Shown here: positions 1 to 6,360 of the stretch, one piece after another | How the letters are laid out: each line of letters opens with the position of its first letter | How positions within the stretch are numbered: the stretch's first letter is position 1 | Origin: an uncultured Dialister sp. | Lineage (GTDB): Bacteria; Bacillota; Negativicutes; Veillonellales; Dialisteraceae | Reading direction: 5' to 3' | Assembly (NCBI GenBank): GCA_900545785.1 | Contig: URAA01000085.1 | Location: 1 to 6,530, forward strand | DNA length: 6,530 nt | Position numbers and translations under genes: made by a program | The notes under the pieces: model-generated | Database searches by the model: none | What the model saw: the letters and a program-made list of their open reading frames with translations, nothing else | What the model was told of the DNA's origin: nothing

Positions 1-684
1 ATCAATGGCAGCTTTCAGTTTCGTATCACTTCCTCCTACCAGACCGCTGTTTTTCGTTACCATAACATCTGCCTGATAATCATGAATCATGGCTGAATTC
101 ATTTCATAAGAAAAAGGTCCTTGAACAGCTACAATATTTTTTGCTTTCAGTCCCAAATCTTCACACATTTTTATGACGTCGGATACAGGGAGCACTCTCG
201 CCCATATTTCTTTACCTTGCAATGCTTCGGCATGAACAAAGGTACTTAAGGTTTTTGATCCTGTCGTAAGTAAAATGCTTTTACCTAATTGCCCTGCCAA
301 ATCGGCTGCTTCAAATTCATCTTTTACATGATACAGTTTTTTATAATCAGGAAGAGTTATTTCGGCTCTCTCATAGCGAACATAGTCAATCCCTGTTTCC
401 ATGCAGGCGGTATAAGCTGTTTCAGAAACAATGGCAGCATAGGGATGACTGGCATCAAGAATCAGAGTCACTCCTTTTTCTTTAATAACTCTGACCATAT
501 CTTCCTTCTTAAATCTTCCCACTTCTATGTCAAGTCCCTCATGGGCAGCCAGTATTTTGCCATATTGACTTACAACGGTCATCATAAGTTCTCGACGGGT
601 TTCGGGAGATTTCTTCATCTCTCTGTCTGCCAGTTCCGCTCCTATTTCACGACCGTCTTGGGTCCCGGAAATAATCCAAATCAA
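1..684 (-). CDS. cbiJ: Cobalt-precorrin-6A reductase CbiJ (CobK family), 3' end missing
   Basis: Read from the minus strand, this frame is open from 684 to the window edge (228 codons) with no stop. CbiJ/CobK reduces the macrocycle of (cobalt-)precorrin-6A with NAD(P)H in the cytoplasm. Visible motifs are SGTQDGRE at residues 6-13 (N-terminal nucleotide-binding loop), DASHPYA at 77-83, YVRYER at 101-106, LLTTGSK at 138-144, RVLP at 163-166, QGPFS at 188-192 and TKNSG at 210-214, in the order usual for the family. The family is about 250 residues long, so only some 20-30 C-terminal residues should be missing. The start is TTG at 684-682. It overlaps the cbiH stop as TTGA, an in-frame TAA lies two codons upstream, and an AAGGGGG site sits 8 nt before it; no ATG is available before the glycine-rich motif. 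It is the last gene of the cbi string visible here. Confidence 0.93.
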   Translation of the reverse strand, partial: MIWIISGTQDGREIGAELADREMKKSPETRRELMMTVVSQYGKILAAHEGLDIEVGRFKKEDMVRVIKEKGVTLILDASHPYAAIVSETAYTACMETGIDYVRYERAEITLPDYKKLYHVKDEFEAADLAGQLGKSILLTTGSKTLSTFVHAEALQGKEIWARVLPVSDVIKMCEDLGLKAKNIVAVQGPFSYEMNSAMIHDYQADVMVTKNSGLVGGSDTKLKAAID

Positions 685-1505
685 ACTTTATACCCCCTTG
701 GTGTGATAATATGCCCGTCGGCAATATAAGAATTGCTGTTTCCGATGATAACGGTAGACTGCATATCTACATCTTCTTCAGGAAGCTTTTCCAATGTACT
801 GATTGTCCAATTCATTCCCGGACGGCCTGCTTTTCGTACAATACCGACCGGGGTTTCCGGTTTTCTGTATTCTAAAACAATATCCCTGATTTCATTTAAA
901 TAAGTAGCACGGCCGCGGCTTTTCGGATTATAAATGGCAATAACAAAATCTCCTTCTGCCGCTAATTTTGCTCTCTTTTTGATCTGATTCCACGGTGTCA
1001 TCAAATCACTTAAGCTGATGACGGCATAATCATGCATTAAAGGAGCACCTAATGCGGCTGCAGCCGTATTGGCCGCAGTCAATCCGGGAATCACTTCACA
1101 AGAAGGTCTTTTTTCTTTCGGAATTTTTTGAAGCAGTTCGAGAACTAAGCCGGCCATACCGTATACCCCGGGATCGCCGGAAGAAATAACCGCCACCTGA
1201 TGACCGTCCACTGCCAGATCTACCGCTTTTTGACAGCGATCTACTTCCTGCCTCATACCGTTCCCTACAACTTCTTTTTCTTGGATCATATCTTTTATCA
1301 AAGAAATATAGGTATTATAGCCGACAATGATATCACATTCCTCTATTGCTCGAAGAGCTTTATCCGTCATTTCTTCTTTATGTCCGGGGCCGATACCGAT
1401 GACACGGATAACCCCACGGCTATTGCTGCCGTCGCACTCACAAACTTTGTTTTCGGTAATAATGTCTTTCCCCTGTTCGCTTCCTTTAATGCTGCTGACT
1501 GACAT
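681..1505 (-). CDS. cbiH: Cobalt-factor III / precorrin-3B C17-methyltransferase CbiH (CobJ family)
   Basis: This SAM-dependent tetrapyrrole methylase methylates C17 and drives ring contraction in the anaerobic pathway. Motifs are VIGIGPG at residues 35-41, ISSGDPGVYGMAG at 107-119, IPGLTAANTAAAALGAP at 139-155, SLSDLMTPW at 164-172, IYNPKSRGR at 191-199 and VIIGNSNSY at 252-260. The ATG at 1505 is the only ATG, GTG or TTG in frame before VIGIGPG, and it lies 139 bp inside cbiG. Residues 1-30 are polar and look like an out-of-frame reading of cbiG rather than a real domain; without them the length (about 244) matches the family. A GGAG lies 10 nt upstream of the ATG, but it also encodes the conserved Gly-Val-Gly of CbiG, so it is weak evidence for a start. 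The enzyme may instead be the C-terminal half of a CbiG-CbiH fusion interrupted by a one-base frameshift at 1412-1415. The C-terminus overlaps cbiJ by 4 bp. The function is secure; the start is not. Confidence 0.9.
   Translation of the reverse strand: MSVSSIKGSEQGKDIITENKVCECDGSNSRGVIRVIGIGPGHKEEMTDKALRAIEECDIIVGYNTYISLIKDMIQEKEVVGNGMRQEVDRCQKAVDLAVDGHQVAVISSGDPGVYGMAGLVLELLQKIPKEKRPSCEVIPGLTAANTAAAALGAPLMHDYAVISLSDLMTPWNQIKKRAKLAAEGDFVIAIYNPKSRGRATYLNEIRDIVLEYRKPETPVGIVRKAGRPGMNWTISTLEKLPEEDVDMQSTVIIGNSNSYIADGHIITPRGYKV
693..699 (-). promoter_or_regulatory. Ribosome binding site that fixes the TTG start of cbiJ
   Basis: AAGGGGG on the minus strand lies 8 nt upstream of the TTG at 684-682, inside the last codons of cbiH (Pro-Arg-Gly-Tyr). 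Together with the in-frame TAA just upstream of the TTG, it leaves TTG as the only reasonable start for cbiJ. Confidence 0.7.
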
Positions 1506-2464
1506 ATGTTTCCAACTCCAATCTTTTTTTCTACAAATTCTGATGTTTCTAAAGAGTATTCATCTGCTATCGTTTTTAATTCTTCCGCTTTATAAAAATG
1601 AATAGGAATATTTTTATGTTTTGCAAAATCAAGCAATCCTTTTTCATCCGCTTTTACATCGACACTTGCCAATGATGCGACTTGGTAGTCATAAGCATCG
1701 GCAAGCTTAAGCGCCCCTTCAAAAGCATCTTGAATTAAATTTTCCGTCGTGCCTCTTTTGCATCCGATTCCCATATAAAGATTTTGGGGACGCAGATACA
1801 CATAGGGTGCTTTTGACTTTATATGATTGCCTTCCGTGATAATGGCACAGGCTTCAAAATCATGCCCTTCCATATCATCTGAAGATCGGAGGGTAATCCC
1901 TTCTTTTCGAAATCTCTCTTTAATAGAATCTGCGCCTTGTACAGTTTTATCTATAAACCATAAAAATTTTCTACCCTCAGCAATGACACTGTTCACCGGT
2001 TTTAATGCATCAAGAGGCTCAATCCGCATCATCATTTCTCTGGCTATGTCGTCTGGAGACTTTCTCCCATGAACATCTGTAGCTGTCGTAATTACAGGTT
2101 CTGCACCTGCTGCAGATGCCACTTCCCGTGTCCATGCATTAGCACCACCCAAATGGCCTGATAAAAGAGAAATACAATGTTTGCCGCATTCATCCATGCA
2201 AAGTATGGCAGGATCACTTGCCTTGCTTACTACATGTGGTGCTATTGCCCTCACAACGATTCCTGTTGCCATGATAAAGAGTATAGCGTCATATTTTGAA
2301 AAAATCTCTGCCGTAAGCGCTATAGTACGAGTAAAATACTTCGCTTCTTCTCCGCTTTCAGATCCCTTTCTTTCATAGAGAGTTCCCGTCCCCTTCAGCT
2401 CTTTTTTTACACGAGCTCCCAATCGGGCTCCCTCAGCAGAAACTGAAATTATCGCATAATTCAT
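1367..2464 (-). CDS. cbiG: Cobalt-precorrin-5A hydrolase CbiG
   Basis: CbiG opens the delta-lactone of cobalt-precorrin-5A and releases acetaldehyde, giving cobalt-precorrin-5B. The N-terminal and central part shows FIMATGIVVRAIAPHV at about residues 63-78, the SGHLGGAN stretch at 102-109 and ITTATD at 125-130. The C-terminal domain shows MGIGCKRGTT at 231-240, GVGNICQSAAL at 316-326 and the usual closing segment LLPKTKFVSATAAIA at 335-349. At 365 residues it is of normal family length. The ATG at 2464 overlaps the cbiF stop as ATGA, which suggests coupled translation. The last 14 residues (LSVSSVSAPDIKKK) look unlike CbiG and are read out of frame over the start of the CbiH core. The true product may therefore end near residue 351 and continue as CbiH if a base is missing at 1412-1415. 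Confidence 0.93.
   Translation of the reverse strand: MNYAIISVSAEGARLGARVKKELKGTGTLYERKGSESGEEAKYFTRTIALTAEIFSKYDAILFIMATGIVVRAIAPHVVSKASDPAILCMDECGKHCISLLSGHLGGANAWTREVASAAGAEPVITTATDVHGRKSPDDIAREMMMRIEPLDALKPVNSVIAEGRKFLWFIDKTVQGADSIKERFRKEGITLRSSDDMEGHDFEACAIITEGNHIKSKAPYVYLRPQNLYMGIGCKRGTTENLIQDAFEGALKLADAYDYQVASLASVDVKADEKGLLDFAKHKNIPIHFYKAEELKTIADEYSLETSEFVEKKIGVGNICQSAALKEANRGKTLLPKTKFVSATAAIAVGLSVSSVSAPDIKKK
1412..1415 (-). other. G-run at the cbiG/cbiH frame junction (candidate frameshift site)
   Basis: Four G on the minus strand (CCCC on plus). The CbiG frame reads Val350-Gly351 across it and then runs 14 non-conserved codons to a TGA. The CbiH frame reads Arg30-Gly31-Val32 and goes straight into its SAM-binding motif. 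With five G the frames join as ...AIAVG-VIRVIGIGPG. That the conserved CbiG end and conserved CbiH start meet at a homopolymer is the evidence; whether it is an error, a mutation or a functional site cannot be told from the sequence. Confidence 0.5.
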
Positions 2465-3237
2465 TTTTTCTCTGTACCTTGGCGAAACATTGTTGTAAAT
2501 TTACTGTCATACAATTTAGATAATTCATAATCGGTGTCAAGTACACGGCCGACCACAATCATGGCCTGCCGGACAACGCCTTCTTTATGAATAACTTCTG
2601 CTATTGTATCTATCGTTCCGCGAAGAATTTTTTGATCCGGCCAAGTTGCCCGAACCACTATGGCAACAGGAGTGTCCCCCGGATATCCGCCTTCTTTTAA
2701 TTGACTCATCACGGTATCAATTCCCTGAACAGAAAGGAAAATACACATCGTCGCCTGATGCTGCGCAAGCATATTGAGTTTTTCCCGTTCCGGCATCGGC
2801 GTACGCCCTTCCATGCGGGTAATAATAATTGTTTGAGAAATACTCGGCAATGTATACTCTTGTTTTAAAGCGGCAGCTGTAGCAAGGAAAGAACTTACCC
2901 CCGGAATAACTTCCATGGCATCTTCTTGAATACCCAGAGAACGCAAGCCGTCCATTTGTTCCTGAATGGCTCCGTAAATAGCGGGATCACCGGTATGTAC
3001 TCTTGCGACCGTTTTATTATTTTTTAATGCTTCTCGCTCCACATCCAATACTTCATCCAGATTCATCGTCGCACTGTTATAAATGTCCGCATCTTTTCTT
3101 CCGTATTTCAGTATTTCGGGATTTACTAAAGAGCCGGCATAAATAATTACATCCGCTTCGGCAATCAAACGCTGCCCTTTTAAAGTAATCAGTTCCGGAT
3201 CTCCCGGGCCTGCACCGATAAAATAAATTTTCCCCAT
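2461..3237 (-). CDS. cbiF: Cobalt-precorrin-4 C11-methyltransferase CbiF (CobM family)
   Basis: This SAM-dependent uroporphyrinogen-III-methylase fold enzyme methylates C11 of cobalt-precorrin-4 to give cobalt-precorrin-5A, the substrate of CbiG next door. Visible motifs are FIGAGPGDPELITLKG at residues 6-21, YAGSLV at 33-38, ARVHTGDPAIYGAIQEQ at 78-94, IPGVSSF at 111-117 and the Pro-Val-Ala-Ile-Val-Val-Arg-Ala-Thr-Trp-Pro segment at 190-200. The HTGDP and YAGSLV forms are typical of CbiF/CobM rather than CbiH or CbiL. At 258 residues it is of normal length. The ATG at 3237 lies 1 bp past the cbiT stop and has a perfect AAGGAGG (3244-3250) at 6 nt spacing, formed by the last codons of cbiT. 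This is the best ribosome site inside the cbi part of the string. Confidence 0.96.
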   Translation of the reverse strand: MGKIYFIGAGPGDPELITLKGQRLIAEADVIIYAGSLVNPEILKYGRKDADIYNSATMNLDEVLDVEREALKNNKTVARVHTGDPAIYGAIQEQMDGLRSLGIQEDAMEVIPGVSSFLATAAALKQEYTLPSISQTIIITRMEGRTPMPEREKLNMLAQHQATMCIFLSVQGIDTVMSQLKEGGYPGDTPVAIVVRATWPDQKILRGTIDTIAEVIHKEGVVRQAMIVVGRVLDTDYELSKLYDSKFTTMFRQGTEKK

Positions 3238-3238
3238 A

Positions 3239-3826
3239 TTATTCCTCCTTATTTTTTATTGCAGTAAAAATAAATACCGGACTTATCGGATTAAATAAAT
3301 GATATCTTCCCAGTTTCTTGAGACGATTAATTTGCATTTGAAATCCGTCCAGAATAAATGGCCGATCTTTAAATTCTCTCACCACTTCTCCCGTGGTCTC
3401 AGCTGTTACTGATGTGACCACCATTCTGCCGCCGAGTTTTAAAAGTTTTGTTCCCCGGTCTAATATTTCATGCATGCTTCCGCTTGTCCCGCCTATAATA
3501 ACAACATCCAAAAGAGGTAATTCATCCATTGCCTCCGGAGCCGTTCCGGAAATCACATGAATATTTGTACATCCGAATTTCTTTGCATTTTGTTTAATTA
3601 AATCAATACCTTCAAGATTTTTTTCAATGGCATATACTTTGCCCTTTGTGGCACAAAGAGCGGCTTCAATGGTCAAAGATCCTGTACCTGCACCGATGTC
3701 TGCCACAATATCTTCCGGCTGAATTCCTGCCTTAACCATAACCATGGCACGAATTTCAGCCTTTGTCATCGGTACCTTTCCCCTGATAAATTCATCATCA
3801 TTGATTCCAAAGCCGAACATATGCAT
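3239..3826 (-). CDS. cbiT: Cobalt-precorrin-6B/7 C15-methyltransferase (decarboxylating) CbiT
   Basis: CbiT methylates C15 and removes the acetate carboxyl on ring C; with CbiE it does the job of aerobic CobL. It is a classical Rossmann-type SAM methyltransferase: VPMTKAEIRA at residues 18-27 is the CbiT/CobL signature, DIGAGTGS at 43-50 is motif I, VYAIEKN at 64-70 is the acidic-loop motif, and IGGTSGSM at 111-118 is the post-IV motif. At 195 residues it has the normal length of a stand-alone CbiT. The annotated ATG at 3826 shares one base with the cbiE stop (TAATG). The ATG two codons later (3820-3818) has GGGG at 8 nt, whereas the first ATG has it only 2 nt away, so Met3 may be the real start. 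Separate cbiE and cbiT, rather than a fused cobL, fit the anaerobic pathway. Confidence 0.95.
   Translation of the reverse strand: MHMFGFGINDDEFIRGKVPMTKAEIRAMVMVKAGIQPEDIVADIGAGTGSLTIEAALCATKGKVYAIEKNLEGIDLIKQNAKKFGCTNIHVISGTAPEAMDELPLLDVVIIGGTSGSMHEILDRGTKLLKLGGRMVVTSVTAETTGEVVREFKDRPFILDGFQMQINRLKKLGRYHLFNPISPVFIFTAIKNKEE
3244..3250 (-). promoter_or_regulatory. Strong ribosome binding site for cbiF, embedded in the end of cbiT
   Basis: AAGGAGG on the minus strand, 6 nt before the cbiF ATG, overlaps the final Lys-Glu-Glu codons of cbiT. It is an exact anti-Shine-Dalgarno match. Confidence 0.85.
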
Positions 3827-4452
3827 TACCCCATCACCACCATTACAGATTCACCAAAACCTTCCAATAAAATCAAATCTTTCAGCGTACTTTCCATGAT
3901 TTTCTGATCCTCATAGGAAATGCGCTCGCAGGCGGCTGCCTTTGTATCTTCGGGCCAGCCTTTTTTTATAAGATAATCGGCAATGTATGCCGGATTTTGT
4001 TCATGATCCGTCAAAAATGCCAATTTCCTGCCACTTTTATAAACAAGTTCTTTATCCTCCGGTCTTCTTCCGTGAAAGGAAAGCCATAACGCTCCCTGCC
4101 AAGGTTCAGACAGCAGTGAGAATGCCGCTTGTACAGATGAAATTCCCGGAATGACTTCTAATTTATTTTTCACAAATCGTGTTTTCAGCCACGGAAGCAA
4201 ACTAAAATATCCGGGGTCTCCGCTCACCATGACAACCACATCATCCTTTTTTAAAGATTCTTCCAACCATTCCGCAAGCAAAGATAATTTCCCCGTTATA
4301 GGATAAGTTTCCTGCCCATTAACGGCATAATCGGCCAAAGCACGGCGTCCTCCCGCCAAAAAATGTGCCGATTCAATTGCCTTCAATGCTTTCGGAAGAA
4401 TATAGTCTTTATTTCCCGGACCGATGCCCGCCACTATTAATGTATGTTCCAT
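3826..4452 (-). CDS. cbiE: Cobalt-precorrin-7 C5-methyltransferase CbiE
   Basis: CbiE methylates C5 in the late methylation steps, acting with CbiT. It is a tetrapyrrole methylase: AGIGPGNKDYILPKA at residues 8-22, DDVVVMVSGDPGYFS at 70-84, IPGISSVQAAFS at 101-112, SFHGR at 125-129 and LAFLTD at 144-149 appear in CbiE order. At 208 residues it matches the stand-alone family. The ATG at 4452 lies within the last 16 bp of cbiD, and GGAAGAGG (4457-4464) lies 4 nt upstream, a short but usable spacing. The stop overlaps the cbiT start by one base. Frame and motifs are intact, with no sign of damage. Confidence 0.95.
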   Translation of the reverse strand: MEHTLIVAGIGPGNKDYILPKALKAIESAHFLAGGRRALADYAVNGQETYPITGKLSLLAEWLEESLKKDDVVVMVSGDPGYFSLLPWLKTRFVKNKLEVIPGISSVQAAFSLLSEPWQGALWLSFHGRRPEDKELVYKSGRKLAFLTDHEQNPAYIADYLIKKGWPEDTKAAACERISYEDQKIMESTLKDLILLEGFGESVMVVMG

Positions 4453-5552
4453 TTTTCCTCTTCCAATATTACTTTGGCATGACTGCTTACTGCCTGTACG
4501 GAGCCATCCATAGCCGCAAAAATAATTCCCACTCTGGATTTTCCGAATATGTATCGTTCCGATCGAACCTGAGCGCGTTCCGCCATTTGTCCGTAAATGA
4601 CATCCAATCTTTCACGAGCTATAATAATCGCCGCACCGTCAGTGGTATTACAGTCCATAATTTCCTTGACTACCGCAGCCGATGCTCCGTTCACAGCTGC
4701 ATAAGCCGCCATGGTTTCCATTCGCCCGTCACTGTTTCTGTTATAAGTGTGAAAACTTCCTGATACCACTTTAACCAGTTTTCCCATATGACCGATAAGC
4801 AATATTTTTTTAAAGCCTCGGGCAACACATTGTTCCATCATAAAACCGATATAATTACTTGTCTCAATAATAGATTCCTTAGGAATCCCCATAATTTGAG
4901 CAGCTCGTTCTCCTATACGGCCGGGACATAAGGAAGCAGTCCTGAATCCGCTTGCCCAGACCACCGGCACTTGTGGTGCCAAAGAACGTTTATATGCATC
5001 TTCACTCATGGGTTTTACTATTCCCGTAGTCCCCAATACAGAGATTCCTCCGACCACGCCAATAGCCGGATTCAAGGTTTGCTTTGCCAATTTTTCCCCC
5101 TCAGGGATACTGATTGTTACAATGCAACCTAAATCCGGTCCTATCAAATCTTCATATACATAACGGAGCATAATTTGCGGTCCGGGATTGATCGCAGGCT
5201 TTCCGACCTGAACTTGCAGCCCCGGGCGTGTAACGATGCCGACACCTTTTCCCGCCTTTAATTCCATACCGGGCCGATCTGTAATCTCTACCGTCACAAT
5301 AATCGGTGTTCCATTCGTGCAATCCAAATCATCACCGGCATCTTTTAAGACCGTTGCCGTACCGACATTCCCTTTTGCAGATGCATCTTTTACGGGAATT
5401 ATAATTTCTGTACGCTGTGGTGATAATACGGTCACTTGTTTAGGAAATTCTCCTCTAATGGCAAGAATTGCGGCTTTCATTGCTGCAGTTGCCGTGGCAC
5501 CGGTTGTATAGCCTTCCCTTAACTCTTTGCCTATTAATTCCTCTGTATTCAT
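4437..5552 (-). CDS. cbiD: Cobalt-precorrin-5B C1-methyltransferase CbiD
   Basis: CbiD carries out C1 methylation of cobalt-precorrin-5B in the oxygen-independent pathway; it is unrelated to the tetrapyrrole methylase family and is a marker of the anaerobic route. Motifs are LREGYTTGATATAAMKAA at residues 11-28, KDAGDDLDCTNGTPI at 70-84, GVGIVTRPGLQVQVGKPAI at 103-121 with NPGP at 122-125, NPAIGVVGGISVLGTTGIV at 161-179, and GHMGKLVKVVSGSFHTYNR at 254-272. At 371 residues it is of normal length. The ATG at 5552 follows the yajQ stop by 17 bp. Its best ribosome site, GGGGAG at about 12 nt, is distant, so initiation may be only moderate or coupled to yajQ. It is the first cbi gene of the string. 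Confidence 0.96.
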   Translation of the reverse strand: MNTEELIGKELREGYTTGATATAAMKAAILAIRGEFPKQVTVLSPQRTEIIIPVKDASAKGNVGTATVLKDAGDDLDCTNGTPIIVTVEITDRPGMELKAGKGVGIVTRPGLQVQVGKPAINPGPQIMLRYVYEDLIGPDLGCIVTISIPEGEKLAKQTLNPAIGVVGGISVLGTTGIVKPMSEDAYKRSLAPQVPVVWASGFRTASLCPGRIGERAAQIMGIPKESIIETSNYIGFMMEQCVARGFKKILLIGHMGKLVKVVSGSFHTYNRNSDGRMETMAAYAAVNGASAAVVKEIMDCNTTDGAAIIIARERLDVIYGQMAERAQVRSERYIFGKSRVGIIFAAMDGSVQAVSSHAKVILEEEKWNIH

Positions 5553-5569
5553 AACTAATTAAGACTCCC

Positions 5570-6061
5570 CTATCTGTAATTAGTAAATTGTAATTCTACC
5601 GGTAAATCTTCTTTCTTCAGAAAGGCAATGCAAGCTTGTAAATCATCTTTATCTTTACCGCTGATGCGAAGTTCATCTCCATTAATTTTAGCAGCCACTT
5701 TAATTTTAGATGCTTTTACTCTCTTAACGATATCTTTTGCCAATTCGGAAGATATTCCATTTTTCAATTCAAGCAGTTGACGCACCGTTCCGCCTGCAGC
5801 AGATTCTTTTTTCTTTTCATCTATATTCTTAAGAGAAATACCGCGTTTTACTAATTTGGCATTTACAATTTCTCGGACCAAACGAAGCTTGAAGTCATCA
5901 TCACCGATGATTGTGATCAAACTTCCTTCAAGAGATACGGAACTTTTGCTGCCTTTAAAATCATATCGAGTGGAAATCTCTTTTGCCGCCTGATTAATTG
6001 CGTTGGACGCCTCCTGTAAATCGGTTCGGCAAACTACATCAAAAGAATAATCTTTAGCCAT
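5570..6061 (-). CDS. yajQ: YajQ family nucleotide-binding protein (DUF520)
   Basis: YajQ proteins are small cytoplasmic proteins with two RNP-like folds. They bind nucleotides, and a Xanthomonas member is a c-di-GMP-responsive partner of a transcription factor; the role in Firmicutes is not settled. The sequence is full length at 163 residues. It shows SFDVVCRTDLQE at residues 6-17, the hallmark TRYDFKGSKSSV at 31-42, LVKRGISLKNID at 70-81, GGTVRQLLELKNGI at 90-103, an Ile-Lys-Val-Ala-Ala-Lys-Ile-Asn-Gly-Asp stretch at 120-129, and the typical ending ELQFTNYR at 156-163. The ATG at 6061 has AGGGAGG (6067-6073) 5 nt upstream. It is the first gene after the predicted promoter at 6154-6182 and appears to lead the cbi string, only 17 bp before cbiD. 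Confidence 0.96.
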   Translation of the reverse strand: MAKDYSFDVVCRTDLQEASNAINQAAKEISTRYDFKGSKSSVSLEGSLITIIGDDDFKLRLVREIVNAKLVKRGISLKNIDEKKKESAAGGTVRQLLELKNGISSELAKDIVKRVKASKIKVAAKINGDELRISGKDKDDLQACIAFLKKEDLPVELQFTNYR

Positions 6062-6066
6062 AAACG

Positions 6067-6073
6067 CCTCCCT
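6067..6073 (-). promoter_or_regulatory. Ribosome binding site of yajQ
   Basis: AGGGAGG on the minus strand, 5 nt before the ATG at 6061. The 5'-UTR inverted repeat (6076-6102) ends 2 nt upstream of it. Confidence 0.8.
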
Positions 6074-6075
6074 GT

Positions 6076-6102
6076 AAAAAAGATACGGTCCTGATCTTTT
6101 TT
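6076..6102 (-). repeat. Inverted repeat in the predicted 5' UTR of yajQ
   Basis: Two perfect 9-bp arms (AAAAAAGAT at 6076-6084 and ATCTTTTTT at 6094-6102) enclose a 9-nt loop. The stem has a single G-C pair, so it would be weak as RNA. It lies between the predicted yajQ promoter and its ribosome site. A terminator role is unlikely because the T tract is part of the stem. Confidence 0.45.
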
Positions 6103-6153
6103 TATATAAACTTTGATTGATAACTATTCATTATTTTACCATATTCAAATTTT

Positions 6154-6182
6154 ATTATTAGTATATCATTTTTTAATCTCAA
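6154..6182 (-). promoter_or_regulatory. Predicted sigma-A type promoter for yajQ-cbi
   Basis: On the minus strand TTGAGA (6182-6177) is followed after 17 nt by AATAAT (6159-6154); each box matches consensus at 5 of 6 positions. Transcription would start near 6147 and leave a leader of about 85 nt. The region is AT-rich, so chance matches are possible. TATACT inside the spacer is an alternative -10 but lacks a good -35. Confidence 0.5.
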
Positions 6183-6285
6183 TACATAGATAAATGTAAC
6201 CTGTTGGTGACTATACTTTTTATATGCTGTCTGCCTTCAATAAAAATCAATTGTATCGGTTTCTAATGCCAGTCTTATGGCTATG

Positions 6286-6360
6286 ATTTATTGATTTATA
6301 ATATAATTTTATTTGGCATTCCGACATTTCATCAAGTATAATATTTATGAATCAATAAAT
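6286..6360. repeat. 16-bp inverted repeat bracketing the rightward promoter
   Basis: The left arm at 6286-6301 (ATTTATTGATTTATAA) and the right arm at 6345-6360 are inverted copies matching at 15 of 16 positions, with 43 bp between them. The spacer holds the -35 and most of the -10 of the predicted aldolase promoter. The arms could be paired operator sites, a DNA or RNA stem, or, less likely at this spacing, recombination sites. Confidence 0.5.
6313..6342 (+). promoter_or_regulatory. Predicted promoter for the class II aldolase gene
   Basis: TTGGCA (6313-6318, 5 of 6 to consensus), an 18-nt spacer and a perfect TATAAT (6337-6342). Transcription would start near 6349, leaving a leader of about 70 nt. 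Two further TATAAT hexamers at 6297-6302 and 6302-6307 have no matching -35 that I can see. Confidence 0.6.

Noticed and set aside
289..729. Plus-strand frame of 146 codons opposite cbiJ and cbiH
   Set aside because: It is the antisense of strongly conserved CbiJ and the end of CbiH, has no recognisable domain and no ribosome site worth noting.
1200..1605. Two overlapping plus-strand frames (100 and 92 codons) opposite the cbiG/cbiH junction
   Set aside because: They are complementary to conserved CbiH and CbiG codons and resemble no protein family; openness here follows from the overlapping sense frames.
1827..2378. Plus-strand frames of 81 and 65 codons opposite cbiG
   Set aside because: They are shadows of the CbiG frame, without family motifs.
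4365..4763. Plus-strand frame of 132 codons opposite cbiE and cbiD
   Set aside because: It is antisense to two intact conserved genes and its translation is unlike any known domain.
5236..5511. Plus-strand frame of 91 codons opposite the start of cbiD
   Set aside because: It is a shadow of the conserved CbiD N-terminal region.
6076..6102. Rho-independent terminator
   Set aside because: The stem is almost all A-U, the T tract lies within the stem, and the site is between a promoter and a ribosome site rather than after a gene.
6265..6285. Short hairpin GCCA-GTCTTA-TGGC in the intergenic region
   Set aside because: It is only a 4-bp stem with mismatched flanks and no T tract, not distinguishable from chance.
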